From Portulaca oleracea (Eukaryota; Streptophyta; Magnoliopsida; Caryophyllales; Portulacaceae): a DNA stretch of 64,000 nt. The notes beneath the pieces were generated by a model that worked only from the letters and a program-made list of their open reading frames with translations, was not told where the DNA came from and ran no database searches. Shown piece by piece: positions 1 through 14,000 of this stretch (its first letter is position 1; each line of letters opens with the position of its first letter). The position numbers were made by a program, and so were the translations under genes. The DNA is taken from positions 55,260,796 through 55,324,795 of the forward strand of contig CM055871.1 in NCBI GenBank assembly GCA_029582165.1, in the 5' to 3' direction.

Positions 1-2885
1 TAAAGAAAGTATGTGGTTTTCTAAAATAAAGGTACTCTTATTCTTGTGCAAATATGTATGGGGCACGTGATATTTGAATCTAAAATCTCTTACTTAATCT
101 GAATTTGATATTATTCATATCGTTCAATTAAGAAAAGAAACTATGAGTATGATGACAAATAACACTTAAGAAATAATATCAATCAAACTAATATCATTGG
201 TTTAAAATAATTAGTACATAGGAGATAAATTTACAAAATGGAAATAATACGTGTTGCGAAAGAAAATGGTTATTAAGTATCTTAAATTATACTAAATTAA
301 TTTAAAAATTACATTCATGTATTTTTAGATCATTAAAATGTATGTTTTATTATTTTAAGGCTTGTTACAACTTCTAAATAATATAAATTTTCATTTATAT
401 CTTTTATAAGTATAAAATTAGATATAAATTAAGTATTATTTATTACGGTTCACATGATAAAGAATTATTTATATCGAAATTGATAGAAGTTTTGGGGCAA
501 GACACATTTAAGTGTATTGCCCTGTCATTAACACTATGTTATTATATATTAAAATGAAATTAAATGATATGATTGAATTTTATAACTATATTAACACATA
601 TAAATTGCCCAAAGTTATACTTTCATCCAGTATTTTTTTTTGTATTTCTAAAAGATGCTAAAAATAAGCTTCATGGAAGGGATTTGTTCGATTAGGATAT
701 CATTTGTGTTCGTTGACGCATCCTACGCATACAAAGCTTCCTATAATTGATAATTAATACTTACTATTAAAAAAGATAATGTCGAAAGATCATAAGAAAT
801 ACCAATTTGATAAAGGGTAAGACATATAAAAACTATCTTAGGTCAAGACTCTCTTTATCATCACCCTAGTTATATATAATTCAAAATACATACAACCAGT
901 GCTTTAAAAAAGATGGTGAACCCTTGAGCCGCAGTCAAACTATGGTAGTTTGAAAGCTCCTTATTATTAATTTGAATAAGATAAATCTCATCTGTTAAAA
1001 AGATTTATGTGTTTATAGATACGATTAACTATTGCAATAAGTTATTTTGATCGATATATATGAATTTCAATATTTTAGATCAGTATAATCAATGGTAAGT
1101 TATACTTTTTAACTATGATAGTTGAAAAGTTTCAATTATGATAGAATATCCTTAAAATTTTAAATTTTGTAAAAAAAATATATCCCAATAAATATCATTA
1201 CTCATTACAATGAGTCATTTTGATCAATATAAATTATTTTTGACTTTTACAAGTCAAATATACTTTTCAATTACGATACATATATATACTATAGTAAAAT
1301 CTCTGAAAAATTATTAATTATTCTTAAAATAAATGATGTGATACTAGGCACCAATCTATAATAATGATTAAAACCTACTATTTCTTACCATTAGTATTTT
1401 AATTAAATTTTTGTAAGAACCCTCTATTATTTATATCGATGAAGGAAGAAAAGGGTTGTTTGAGCCACTTCTTGGAAAGAGAAACTTAAATAAAGAAGAT
1501 AAAAAGGAGATTTTGCGAATCAACCCTACCCATCCTATCTCCATGCTAGTGGTCAAGCCACTAATCAATAATGATGATGATTAGAAGTCGCAAAATCACT
1601 TTTGTAAATGTCAATCATTTACTAAAGTATACATCTTACAAACAAAAATCATTTATACACGTACCAAAAGTATATTGCACTTTACCTAATTTAATTATTA
1701 TTTAATTTATTCTTTTTTTTTAATAAGTGGAGTTTAATCCAATTTCTTCCACCAAATAAAATGTGTGAGAGATAAATTTATTTATTCATCTTAGCTGATG
1801 ACCTGATGTGCATAGTTTTACCTTGTAGAGAGGTGACAGTTTATATGGTTACTACAATTTATATTTTTAAAGCTCCCCATTATTATTACATTTTAGTGAA
1901 CCAAAAAAAAAATATCTATATTAATTTGAGAACTGTGGAGTACTTGGCGAATTATGTTTATCATTCACAATTTAATTTTCAAGTTATGATCAGTCAATCT
2001 AGTTTGTTATCCTTTATATAGAACCTACTCTACTAAGTTACTTTTAAAGAAAGCTTAATTTTAAAAAAAAATCCTAACACGTGCCTAAATGATTGATCAA
2101 TAAATTGCTTAAATTAATGATTTTTATTTATTTGATCTTATAAAAAAAGGGTTATAGCTAAAAAAAGTTTCATAAAAAACTTAGCTAAACATAAAGTACA
2201 TTTTTTATGGAAATTATAATTGGGATACGTCCCTAAAATTTATTAATTATACAAAAATAATATTTAGATCAAGTGATACCAACGTTATTTGGACTAATCT
2301 CAAATTATGATCATCGTTGGAGAGAATAGGATTAATGACCACAAAAAATAAGAGGTCGTTTCTAATAAGCAAATTTTATTACTATAATTTAAGTTATAAT
2401 CTTCTTAAGTACAATAAACAAGATAAACCTCTTAAATTATTTTCATATATATGATCAACCTTTTCTTTTCTTCCCTTTTTTATTGGGGGGGGGGGGGGAG
2501 AGGACTTTTCACAACTCAATTGTTTTTTATTTTTTGGTCACTTATAATTTATTTAAAAAAAATATCAAAAGGCAAGATCTAGATAAAAGAACAAAGAGTG
2601 GAATAGGCCCCAATTCAGAATTATTATGAGCTAGATGAAAAAGATATAAATTTAAAATTGAGAAAAAAGGAGAAAATAGTTATCTTTTCCAAGCATTTTT
2701 TTTTCGATTATTAATAGCCAAAGGGCTACCAAGTTCATAAAAAACAACAGTCTGCTAACAAAACAGCAAAAACCGTCATCAAAAGAAAAGGGCTACAACC
2801 AAACTGCTAATTAAAAAACACAGCAAAAACTTTAGTGTGCACCACAGTCAATTATCTTTTCCAAGCGCTTAGTGCTTTGATGGTA
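1..2885. other. AT-rich intergenic DNA, no gene seen
   Basis: No coding pattern, RNA gene or clear transposon terminus is visible. The only oddity is a run of about 14 G at 2486-2500 after a T-rich stretch. Short open frames here have no recognisable protein. Confidence 0.6.
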
Positions 2886-3147
2886 CTACCTCCGTCCCGG
2901 ATTATTTGTCCTTTTACCTAATTTCTTTGTCCGAAAATATTTGTCCCATTTACAATCTCAACAACTGTAATTTGTTTTCTACCCCTAATTAATAAATTCA
3001 CTTATCACTTTTTACAATTCAAACAACTATTATTTTCAATTAGATTAGGGGTAATTCAAGTATATTACAAACTTTTTACTTCAATTTCCAATGTACATTG
3101 ATGTTCCAAAATTAGATAAATAGACAAATATAATGGGACAAAGGTAG
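2886..3147. mobile_element. Stowaway-like MITE (eroded)
   Basis: The left end reads CTACCTCCGTCCC and the right end is its inverse with two changes (GGGACAAAGGTAG). A TA dinucleotide precedes the left end; the right TA has mutated. Length about 262 bp. Non-coding; Tc1/mariner-type MITE by its ends. Confidence 0.65.
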
Positions 3148-3624
3148 CATGAGGGTTGGGATTCCCACCAAGGTTTAAATTTTTGTGACTACAACCGCTC
3201 CTCACAGGCTTCTTATGAGTTATGAATTTTCTTTTAGGGCCTGGGTAGCCTTTCGTTCGGTTTAATTTGATGCCAGTGTAAACTCATTATCGGCAATGCT
3301 GTTCAAAAATATCAAGAGAGCTGGGAAGGATAAATATAGAGAGACAAGAAGAAAGAGAGATATTAAATAAAATTTATTTTGTTTTATATTTTTTAATATT
3401 ATTTTAATAATTATACATTACTCATTTTTCATCCCACCCCTCTACTCATTCTTCACCATTAATAATGTCTATTTTTCACTACCTGTTAAAATAATATTAA
3501 AGTTACTATTTATGTACTTAGTATTCTCTATTTTGAAGAATGTCATTGTGGATAGCTTATAGTTATACTATGATTTACTTCTGTAGAGAGAATAGTAATA
3601 GACGTTTCAAGCGTACTGTAGCTA

Positions 3625-3884
3625 CTCCCTCCGTTCCATATTAATTGTTGTCTTTGAAAATTGTGCAGTCAAACTCCAAAAATTTTGACCATAAATTTCT
3701 CAATATATACAATGAATTGCTATATAAAATTACCACCATTAGATTTGTAACGAAAAATACTATCATACAAGTATAATATTGTAATTGTTAAAAATATATT
3801 ATGCAAAAAACTATCAATCAAAGAGTGATATTGGAGACCGTAAAAGTCAAAAATTATGACACTTAATATATGGAACGGAGGGAG
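3625..3884. mobile_element. Stowaway MITE, intact ends and TA duplication
   Basis: Terminal inverted repeats begin CTCCCTCCGTTCCATATTAA and end with its near-exact inverse (TTAATATATGGAACGGAGGGAG). It is flanked on both sides by TA (3623-3624 and 3885-3886), the Stowaway/Tc1-mariner target duplication. 260 bp, non-coding. Better preserved than the neighbour at 2.9 kb, so probably younger. Confidence 0.85.
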
Positions 3885-4217
3885 TATTGATCTATTATTC
3901 TTTCATTTTTCATTCCATACTATATGTTACTATGCTACTATCAAAATAGGGTTTTGAAGATTGTAATAAAATCAATGTGGTAACTACTATATAGCATATG
4001 GATCACATACGAAATTTAGTTTCAGATACTTGTCTGAATCTGCATGCATGATTTAAAGTCTTTTATTTTATGTAATAAAAAGAATCTTAAGACCTTTTTA
4101 GAGAGAAAAGTTGGATGAATTAGATATATGAAATTAGAATCTTAGGGGGTTGGATATGAAATTAGAATCCTAAACTTAAAGTGTTTAATAAGTAGTGGAA
4201 TGGAATCAAAGTTATAA

Positions 4218-4218
<1 letters not shown>

Positions 4219-4275
<57 letters not shown>

Positions 4276-4276
4276 G
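4219..4276. repeat. (TTA)n microsatellite
   Basis: About 19 uninterrupted TTA units. It opens a stretch of low-complexity TTA/AAT sequence that runs to about 4925 and looks like degenerate expansion of the same motif. Confidence 0.9.
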
Positions 4277-4925
4277 ATAATAATTGTTAATAATAATTAT
4301 AATTTAATAATTAATAATTATCAATTATTAGTTATCTTATTGATTATTATTTATTATTTATTATTTATTTTGTAATAGTTATAAATTATGAATCATTAGT
4401 TAATTAATTAATAATGTTTATTATGATTTATGATTTATTTTTCATTAATTTGTAATTATTATCAATTATTGAAAATGAATTTAAATAATTATTAATTAAT
4501 AATTAACTATTAACATTTATATTTGTTAGTTATTATTAATGTTGTTACTATTATTAATTAATATTAATCATAAATTATTTTATTTTATTTTTTATTTTCT
4601 ATATATTATTTATTATATATTTTTAAAAATTACTATAAATTATTATTAAGTAATTATAATAATTAATTATTAATTATTAATTATTAATTAGTAATATTAA
4701 TTATTAATTTTAATATTTAGTGTTAATTATTAATTATTATTATTATTAAGTATTAACTTTATTAATATTAATTAATATTTTAATAATTTTATTTATGAAT
4801 AATTTTATTTTTATTAATTATTAGTTATTAAATTATTAATTGTTATCAATTATTATTAATTAATTGTAAAAATTAATAAATAATTATTAACTTTTACATT
4901 TATTATTATTATTATTATTATTATT
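4277..4925. repeat. Degenerate TTA/AAT low-complexity tract
   Basis: Nearly all A and T, built of permuted ATT, TTAATT and TATT words, ending in another clean (TTA)n at 4905-4925. No gene. Reads as old slippage products of the adjacent microsatellite. Confidence 0.75.
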
Positions 4926-5467
4926 AAAGAAAAGGGATAGCATATTCCCCCCATATTTAAGAGGTTTCTAATCCCACTATTTAGGAGGGATAGAAAATCC
5001 CCCGAGATTATAATTCCATTTCAGAAACTGTCCTTCAAATAGTAAAAATAGGAATAAGAACTCATTCCTGACCTATTCCATTTCTTTTATGCTCACCAGA
5101 AAGGCCCTTAAACAAATATTTTGTGATCAAAGTCTTTTTTTAAAACAATAATTTAAACGCTTTTTTGTCTTCAAAAAGAAATCAAAGACTTTTCTTTCAC
5201 TTATGTATTGAAACTTTACTTTAGTATATTTTGGTATAAATATAGGTAAATCGTTGCGTCAAGACTCCCCTTCATATATAATTTACTTAATTTACTTAAG
5301 TTTATGTGAAAATTTTATAAAAAATACTAATAATTCTTTAAGTTTAAAATTAATTTATTGAATATCATAATTTACTTAATTGCTACTGGTGCTTCTATTT
5401 CTGCATGTAGTTTTTGGTCTTATGATTCCAAAGTTTATATTTTGGCCCCTTACATTTGTGGTGTTGT

Positions 5468-5584
5468 ATTAATGCAACCCAATTCGACCTACTCTGGCTG
5501 AAAAAGGAAAAGAAAATTATTGGTGTAGAATTTTAAGTCGAATCTCTCTCTCTCTTTCTCTCACTCACATGTATGCGCGCACAC

Positions 5585-5655
<71 letters not shown>

Positions 5656-5657
5656 CA

Positions 5658-5737
<80 letters not shown>

Positions 5738-5749
5738 CATATATGTATA

Positions 5750-5781
<32 letters not shown>

Positions 5782-5795
5782 CATATATGTATACA

Positions 5796-5849
<54 letters not shown>

Positions 5850-5857
5850 TGTATACA

Positions 5858-5900
<43 letters not shown>

Positions 5901-6018
5901 GCAACCCAATTCGACCTACTCTGGCTGAAAAAGGAAAAGAAAATTATTGGTGTAGAATTTTAAGTCGAATCTCTCTCTCTCTTTCTCTCACTCACATGTA
6001 TGCGCGCACACATACATA
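5468..6018. repeat. 427-bp tandem duplication carrying AT microsatellites
   Basis: A unique segment of about 120 bp (starting ATTAATGCAACCCAATTCG, ending in the CACACATACAT run) occurs at 5468-5590 and again, essentially unchanged, at 5894-6012, an offset of 427 bp. Between the copies lies about 300 bp of (AT)n broken by ATACATATATGTAT words. All long open frames here are Tyr/Ile/His dipeptide translations of the microsatellite, not genes. Confidence 0.85.
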
Positions 6019-6040
6019 TATATATATATATATGTATATA

Positions 6041-6104
<64 letters not shown>

Positions 6105-6645
6105 GAAAAATTGGATTCTAATAATCCCTACTTTTATAAATTGGATGGCAATAATCCTTACTTTAAATTTGTATTCTGGTGGTAAAAATAAATAAATAAA
6201 ATTGTATTGTAGTGGTACAAAATTCATCATCACATTCTTTTTATTTTTTTCATGCCTAATCCATATTGGTTTTGTTTTTTTCATTCCTGCCCCCAGATAG
6301 ATAATGAAGTGTAATTACTAAAACATTTTTTAAATTATTTTTTTGAAATTCCAAGCAATTATTATTATTTTTTAAAAGGAATAAAATTGAAAAAATCATA
6401 AAAAATAGAAAAAAATTAAAAAAATTGGGAGAAATGCTGTAAATTCGTTAAAAATCGTAGTAAAGTGTTATACAAAGTTTTGAATCAAATGCAAAACAAA
6501 ATCTATGATATTTAGGGTATACTCTCGATTATGTCCCACTACAATACAATTTTATTTATTTTTTGGACCACCAAAATACAAATTGAAAGTAAAGATTATT
6601 GCCATCCAATTTACAAAACTAGGGATTATTAGAATCCAATTTTTC
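6105..6645. mobile_element. Foldback element seated in TA microsatellite, copy A
   Basis: About 541 bp with long imperfect inverted ends: left GAAAAATTGGATTCTAATAA, right its inverse (TTATTAGAATCCAATTTTTC). The arms pair for about 130 bp. It is bounded on both sides by (TA)n. The middle is A/T-rich and non-coding and includes GCCCCCAGATAGATAATGAAG. Copies B, C and D (35.2-36.5 kb) have the same ends and the same setting; copy A lies in the opposite orientation to B. Confidence 0.8.
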
Positions 6646-6700
<55 letters not shown>

Positions 6701-8595
6701 ACTGTTATCAACCTCTACATGCACCATTGTGCATGAAAGGAAGACTACTTATATCTGAATACCTCAGACCCCACATTAACGACACTATATTAAGGTTATT
6801 GTTGTTGTGTATTCACATGCACACACGCATACATGCATACATCTACATATATACACGTATACATGCATTAAGAGTCAAGCTCCGAATAATATGTGTTTAA
6901 GTTTTAATATTGATCTATCTACCATGAATCTTGCATAAAATAAATTAGTTCTGCAATACTTTCACTTTAAAATTGTTGACAAAATATTTTTAATTACAAA
7001 GGTTATATTTAATTTAGAAAATGCAACATCGACATGATAAATTTGTTTTATGTTTATTTTAAATTCTTTTAAATGCCAAACAAAAAGAATTTTTATTAGA
7101 ACTTAATTTATTGACTCTAATATCTTTTTTTTGTTAAACTCCTTTTATTATGTTACTAAAATTATGATATATGGAGAAAAGGTAGAAAAAAATGTATCGA
7201 CTTTTAATTGTCAATAATTTCATTATGTTACTAAAATTATGGATTTATGGTGGAGAAAAAATAGAAAAATCATTTGTACAATATATTTCAGTTTGAAAAT
7301 AATTTTATAAATAATAATTAAAATACAAATACATGATGATTTTTTTTATTTTTTGTATTATGTCATAAAAATATAAATACGTGATGTTTTTGGTAACATA
7401 TACCGAAACTGTAGTCATGCCCTAAACATTGGTGTTTAATATACTTATTGAGTATTTGTTCTTTCTAATTGTTCATTTAGATACTCAATATTGATAACAT
7501 GGACCCCTAAAAATAGATTTCACAATTAGAAGGTACCTCTCAGAAATTAAGTGTGAAAAATGCTCATCTTATGACTGTTACTCACAGGGGTCATTATGGA
7601 TATTTTATGTCATTGATGGAAACTGTTAAAGGTTAATGGATTTCTCCCCTCATAATTGTTATAATAAAACTTTGTTCACCTCATAATACATTAAAATAAA
7701 ATGGGCTCCTAACAATTGATTCTACATTAATTGGGGGGCCGGGGGTGCCTCCCAATAGTTGTTGATATTAATATGATATGGATGATTAGTAATAAGAAAT
7801 TAGTTTAGCTAACTGGACAAATAAATAACAACAAATAGTGTAGTAAAAGAAGTCAGGTCAAAAGGAATATTCCAACAAGCAGTTAATTAAGGTCACCAAA
7901 TTAATGACCGAATCCTAAAATACAAGCACCTAATTCCATGTTAGCAATAGTTAATCATCCATTTTAATCTTTAATGTGTCTTAATTTAATGAGGGTCAAC
8001 CAACTTGATGCATTGATCGACCAACTAATTCAACTGCATTATTGTTTTTTGTCATGAAGAAAAGCACAACCTCACATGGTCTTGGTCAATTAAGTTTACA
8101 TTTTAACTAATATCTGTATCTTTAATTTTGTGTGACTATATATATGTGTGGAATATGATCATATAAGCATGGTACTTTGGTAAAAAAAAATGTAAGTATA
8201 AAGAGTTGTATTACACAACACCTTTTGAATTATGGTGGAGACATGATAAACATCCAAAATAACATTGTAAAAAATCTTTAGATTTGATCTTTAATTATAT
8301 ACCCTCTAAATAGTGTAGAGAAGGAATTGAATACTACCTGAGCTCAACCATCCCCACCTAATTCAATTCCTGAAGCTAATTGGTGGCCACAAAGAATGTG
8401 CTCAATGGTTTCAATAGTCTGGCCGGCGCTACACGGGACGTTCATTGTTATGTTGGATATATTATATAATATAATACAGCTAAAGCTAATTTGACACCAA
8501 CAGGAGGCTACCCATGAAAGAGTAATCCTAGAAATAAAAGACTCTTTGTGTGTTTACTATTTAGTCTATTCCAAACCAAATGAGCCCACAAGATA
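6646..8595. other. Intergenic, nothing recognised
   Basis: Short TA and CA/TA runs at 6646-6700 and 6818-6866, otherwise A/T-rich unique sequence. No conserved protein or RNA gene recognised. Confidence 0.5.
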
Positions 8596-8880
8596 AGGGT
8601 GTTTGGCTACCAACTTTTTGGGTAGTTTTTAGCTTTTTGGATAGTTTTTTGCTTTTTGACCAATGTTAAAAAGTTACTTGAAGTGTTTGGTAAGTAGTTT
8701 TTTATATTAACTTTTTAGACCCAATAAGTTAGTTTTCAAAAAGCTAGTTGATGAAACTTTTTGATGTAGCTTTTCACAAAAATCTATTTTATCAAACACT
8801 TTTCTTACAATCAGCTAACTCAAACATCTAAAGTCAAATTGAACAATTCAACTATCAATGCCTACAAGCTAACAATTACT
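8596..8880. mobile_element. Dispersed non-coding repeat (hAT/MITE-like), copy 1
   Basis: Starts near GGGTGTTTGGCTACC and is rich in AGCTTTTTG/AAGTTAG words. Its reverse complement aligns over some 220 bp with 32335-32560 (shared words GTGTTTGATAAA, AACTAACTTATTG, TCAAGTAACTTTT). Non-coding. Class is uncertain because no clean target duplication was found. Confidence 0.45.
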
Positions 8881-10998
8881 ACTATCAATAGTTCTTAGAG
8901 CAGCCATAACCTGTTAGTCCAAATTACCCCAACGGGAAACTTTGTTGGTATTTTCGTACTTAATATGATCGTTTCAAAGTATATTGGCCTCACAAATTTT
9001 CTTCCGGCTGGTACCGACAAGTGTCCAACTCCAATCCTACCAATCAGACGCATTTTGGACACACACATATATAGACACAGACATGCACAAACGCACAATT
9101 ACAAATAGACACACACACAGAGAATGGATCAGGTAGGCATGGCTTGAAACTAAACATGCAGGCATGGTCATCCATCCTTCATCCAAGGGTTGAGGTTTGC
9201 CCCTTACAAACCATCATGGGTGGATCTGTAGCTAGTTTAGGGGTCTCCAAAGAAAATGTGTAATTCTCAAATATTAGTCAGAAAAAATTTTCTTAGTTGG
9301 AGCAAGTAGACACCGTTAAAAAGTATCAAAAAAACATAATAGATGTGTCAAATTTAACAGCAACCCAAAAATTCTAAAATATTATAAAAATTATTAAATT
9401 ATTTTCATTATAAATATTGTATGGCTTTTCATTATTAAATATCTCTTCTTTTATAAAAATTCAAAAAAAAAACAATGAGTATTGGGTTTTCTACTTTTAT
9501 TCGCAAGGTGGGTTATTATTGAGTTTGAGTTTTCTACTTTCGGGGAAGACATTTCCACACTTTCCATGAACATTTATTATATTTATCTAAACTAATTAAA
9601 GGTAAGAGAGACCCCCTATTTTGAATTATTATGATCAACTAAAAGCACTTTTTAACTCAAAAGGCAAAAAAAAAAAAAAGATGGATAAAGAAAAGTCGAA
9701 ATAAAAAAAGCAAATGATGGTAGAAGCCTTTTTCAATTCAAGAATTTGAAGAGGCCCCAAGGCCCATGCGACCAAGTATGGACCGATGGGCTGCTTATGA
9801 ATTGCAAATTAATCAGTTGGAATTATCAATTTTTCATTTCCCCCTTTTTGGCTGAGTGGACTGTAATTAAAGTCTCCTAATTTCCCCTTCTTGTCCCCAA
9901 TAATGACAATATTACGGAAACCCCTTTGTGAGAACCCTACCAATTGATCATGTCGTTAATAATAAAAAAAAAGGTTTTAATTCTACAAAGTTCATTTCTA
10001 AAAGCATACAAAAGGTGATTATCCGCAATTGAGGTTTTGAAATTTTACTGTAACAATTTAATTTTAAATCTTACCTACATTAATATTTATAATTTACTAA
10101 AAACAAGAATAATTAAAAGATCGAATGTATGCTAATTGTAACTGTGAAGGTTTAACTCGATTTAAACCCGATAAAATTACTAAGAGCGTTCCAAATTTGA
10201 TCCGATAATCCAACCGGTATCCATCTTTAATGGAAAATTGCTAACTGAGATACCATGAGAAAGCCATGGTCAGAAGGAACATTCTAGCAAAAAAAAAAAT
10301 AGAACTGATATTTCACACAAATTGAAACTTTATAATCTTATTTGAAACTTTATGATCCATTTGCTTCACGGGTCATTCCTTGGGGTCAATAACCCAAACA
10401 TATAATAATCTTCTAAGATATAATTGATTGTTTAAATTTTTTCTTTTCCGGGCTACCCATGGGGCTCTAACCCTGCATGCTGCTGTGTACTTGTGTATCC
10501 AATATTTTAATTTGCCGCCTAGTTCAGATTAGGGTAGTAGATGATTAGAGTTCATGTTGTTGTTTGTTGGATAATTACTAGTTACTAGGGGTCCTAAATT
10601 TAGGAATTTTAGGAACCTTAAATTTATATGTCTGAACAGTTCCGGTCAAGTTCTAGGTCATGGTTGAGGAACAACTCACCCCTAAGACTAAGAATAACAT
10701 CAACTAGTGGCACTTCGAATACTGTGTTGAAACTTGAAAGACAGGGCCTTGTCTAAAAGTCTGAATCTGACCCGCAAATACAGCATTTCTTTGCAATGCC
10801 GAAACTGAAATAGGTTGTTAAATCATGTCACCTCAAGCTAAAGTTACTCGCCGCACCAGAATAGTATATTTGAATTATCACTGTCGTCAAATATGGATGG
10901 ACACAATAATATTCAAGTACAACTCAGGTTTTACAAGAAATAACAACTGAAATCCTTGGTGTAGTGTTGTACTTATAATAATCACCCATTTATTCAAT
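8881..10998. other. Intergenic, nothing recognised
   Basis: A/T-rich unique sequence with no convincing exon. The last few hundred bases lie just downstream of the trehalase stop codon and should include its 3' UTR and poly(A) region. Confidence 0.5.
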
Positions 10999-11045
10999 AT
11001 ATCTTATGATGATTGGTGGCGGTGTACTGTTTGGCTTTGGTTTAT

Positions 11046-14000
11046 TCACTCACAGTCAAGTTTTTTGTCTTCCGGCCATCCAAATTCTTCTAATAATGCC
11101 AACACAACCCCATTGGTCCACCCAAATCCCGTCTGCATGTGAAAATATATGTATGCCAATTGTCAGAAGAAAAAAAATACCGTGTAGTGTAACAAAGGAA
11201 TGAATATCAGACACAATTACCTGGGGCATATATGTACCGCCACGTCCATAGCTTCCGCATACTTCAACATCATACTTTTCATGCATCTCACCGCTTTTCT
11301 TGTAAGCTGCATAATTGGTCCTGATCCATCTTACTGCCAAATCTTCTGCCATCAACTTTGCTTCTTTAGACCCCGATTTCACTAGTGCTTCAATGATCAT
11401 GTGTTGCATTGGAGCCCACCCATTCGGATAGTCCCTAATACAAGACATTATTCTCTCTCAATACAGACATTACTGATATCAAAATGTCACAAAAATTAAC
11501 TCGCATAAAACTTACCATTGTTGTCCTGACTTTGTCAAAGAAGTAGCAATCCCAACAGCCTGAATCAAGCCTGAATTTTTTAGGCTTTTCATGACCTTCT
11601 CTGCCATTTCAACTTCAAAATACACATGGAAACCAACACCATAAATATGGTAATTAAGCACAGGCAAATATCCAACATCTGTCAGCTCACGAATAATAAT
11701 AGTCTTGTAAAACCCAAAATGCACTCCAGTGACAACAACAAAACTTTAGCCATTAGTTCAAGATGTTGAGTGAAACTAGTTCCAAGTGTCTAAAGCAACG
11801 GGAAGACAAAACTAGAATCATGACAGTTTAAGCTCTTGGCGGCTCCAGTAACCTCAACCTAAACAAGCACTTGATTAGACCCAGAGAGAGAGACAAGATT
11901 TTTCACCTGAATCAAAAGGCTCAAGCCACAAGGGGACGAAGTTTGAAGCAAACACATTTTGATTTTGGTGCCAGGCTTCTGATGCTTGACCATCCTGCAA
12001 GTTTTACCAAATAGATCAACATATGACATGGTAACCAACTTTTAGGACTATATGTTGGAATAGGATAAGGCTCCATTTTTGCAAGCAAATGAGACCTTGC
12101 ATGTTGGGCTATAATCTACCCAGCAGTCAAGCCACTGGCTCATCTTTTCATTCCAAAAGACAGCGCTGAATGCCTTCTGTCTCGCTTCAGAGGCTTCCAG
12201 GAATCGTGCAGCAACATTTTTCTCTTCAGCCACCTTTGCTAGAGCAGCTATGTCCAGCTCCATCTGTGCCGAACAAAAGGGATAAGTCTTTGATTCATAC
12301 TCTGACTCAACTCAAAGTATAAAAAAGAACCAGAAACTCCACTACCTTGAGTATGTATGCATTCAAATCCACAGGAACTATCGATGTAGCAGACAACGTT
12401 GTCATATCAGGTGGTTTCCTGCAATAGATTCAGCAGATTCTTCACTACATGGATTTGCTGACGTCTCATCATGACTTAAAATGTCCTAGGGCCATAAGTT
12501 CTATAGACAGCAAAGGCATAAAGTCTCACTATCATTCATGGGTAAGAAAAGGTCCAGCAATCCATGCACTATGCATATAAAAGATGCCTAATATGAAGTC
12601 AGCTAGGCTGTTACTAGTTATATAATCTGATCTTGTCAGTCTATATTCGGTCCTCTAACACATTAAAACCTCCAATGAAAAACAAAAAAGAGCTGCAGAA
12701 ACAAGTAATAATACGATATCAAGGACTTCCATGCTCTAATGGGTAAGGTGGAAATTTTGATCCGCATTAGATTGTGTAAATATTCATCAAGCAAATATCA
12801 CAATTAAACTTAACCATGGGTTCTCCGTTTTCTGTTTACCTCATCCACCTTGTGCTGAAATCCCACCCAGATTCAGCAGCTGAAGCCAGCTCACGGTAGA
12901 GGATCTCTTTTTCAGCAGCAGTAGACAGTTTCGAACTGATTTTTTTGTCCTGCAGACAAGGTAGACCAATAAGAAGTAAAATACATGCTTGCCCCAACGC
13001 AGTTCTTTATATACAGCTAGCAAAAGGAAGGTGAACATACGGTAGTGTAAGCCTCTGGTCTTGGCTTGTTCCACTTTGCATAATATCTACTCAAATTGTG
13101 ATTGCAACCTTTGGAATCACGAACAGTCACCTTATGAATTCCTAGCATAACAAGACAGCCAATGTGAGAATTCCAGAACAAAAGTGCAAAGCATCATAAC
13201 AAAACAGAAACAAGTCAAGACACCTGAATTCCAAAACTCATACTCCTTGAGTAGAGCAGGAAGAGATTTCTTAATAAGATTAATGTCGCCAGTTCTTTTG
13301 TAAATATCATGTATCATCGAACTCAACAGAGGAGGCTGACTGCAAACGACCAGAATGAACCAACTTCAGAAGTTGAATAATCCAATAAACAGTTGGTAGC
13401 ATGCATCAACATTACTTATGACACCTTAGTCAACATCAGTATAGCTCATAGCCATCCTGTTAACAAAAAACTACATAGTATTTCACCATTTCCCTCATTT
13501 TTCCTCACTAAATCAGTAGAAAATTCACACATAGGCTAAATGTTTGTAGGCGGTTTTAGCAAGCAAAAATAATGCCAGAGAAAAAGAAACAAGCATGCGG
13601 CAGATGTGCACCTTCTATTGGTGTAATAAGCTCTGGCACCATTAAGTACAAACCCATAATTCTCAACAAGATAAACGAGGTTAGTCACAATGGCTTTTGC
13701 AGTCTCGTGCATCTTACTAGCCAATAAACCTCTGCAGAAAGAAGTGAACGCCATCAGAAGTTTCTTTTACAGTTTAAGAAGTACGATCAATCACACACTA
13801 TTACAACTAATAAAGCCATTCCAAGTTGTCCTTCTATAGTTGCTTAACAAATAGATAATGCAAACTTTAAAGCTCCTCAAGCATTGTCTTTTCAATATTA
13901 CATCCTAATTGCAAGACCACAATCAGCAACATATTATATGCCCAAGCTAATCTTGTCATCAAGCCAAGAATGAAAAATCCAATTACGAATGAACTAATGT

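Noticed and set aside
5533..6284. Several open frames of 60-119 codons in the AT repeat
   Set aside because: They are Tyr/Ile/His-only translations of (AT)n microsatellite in every frame; no protein.
6505..6900. 131-codon plus-strand frame
   Set aside because: It translates the right arm of foldback copy A and the following TA repeat.
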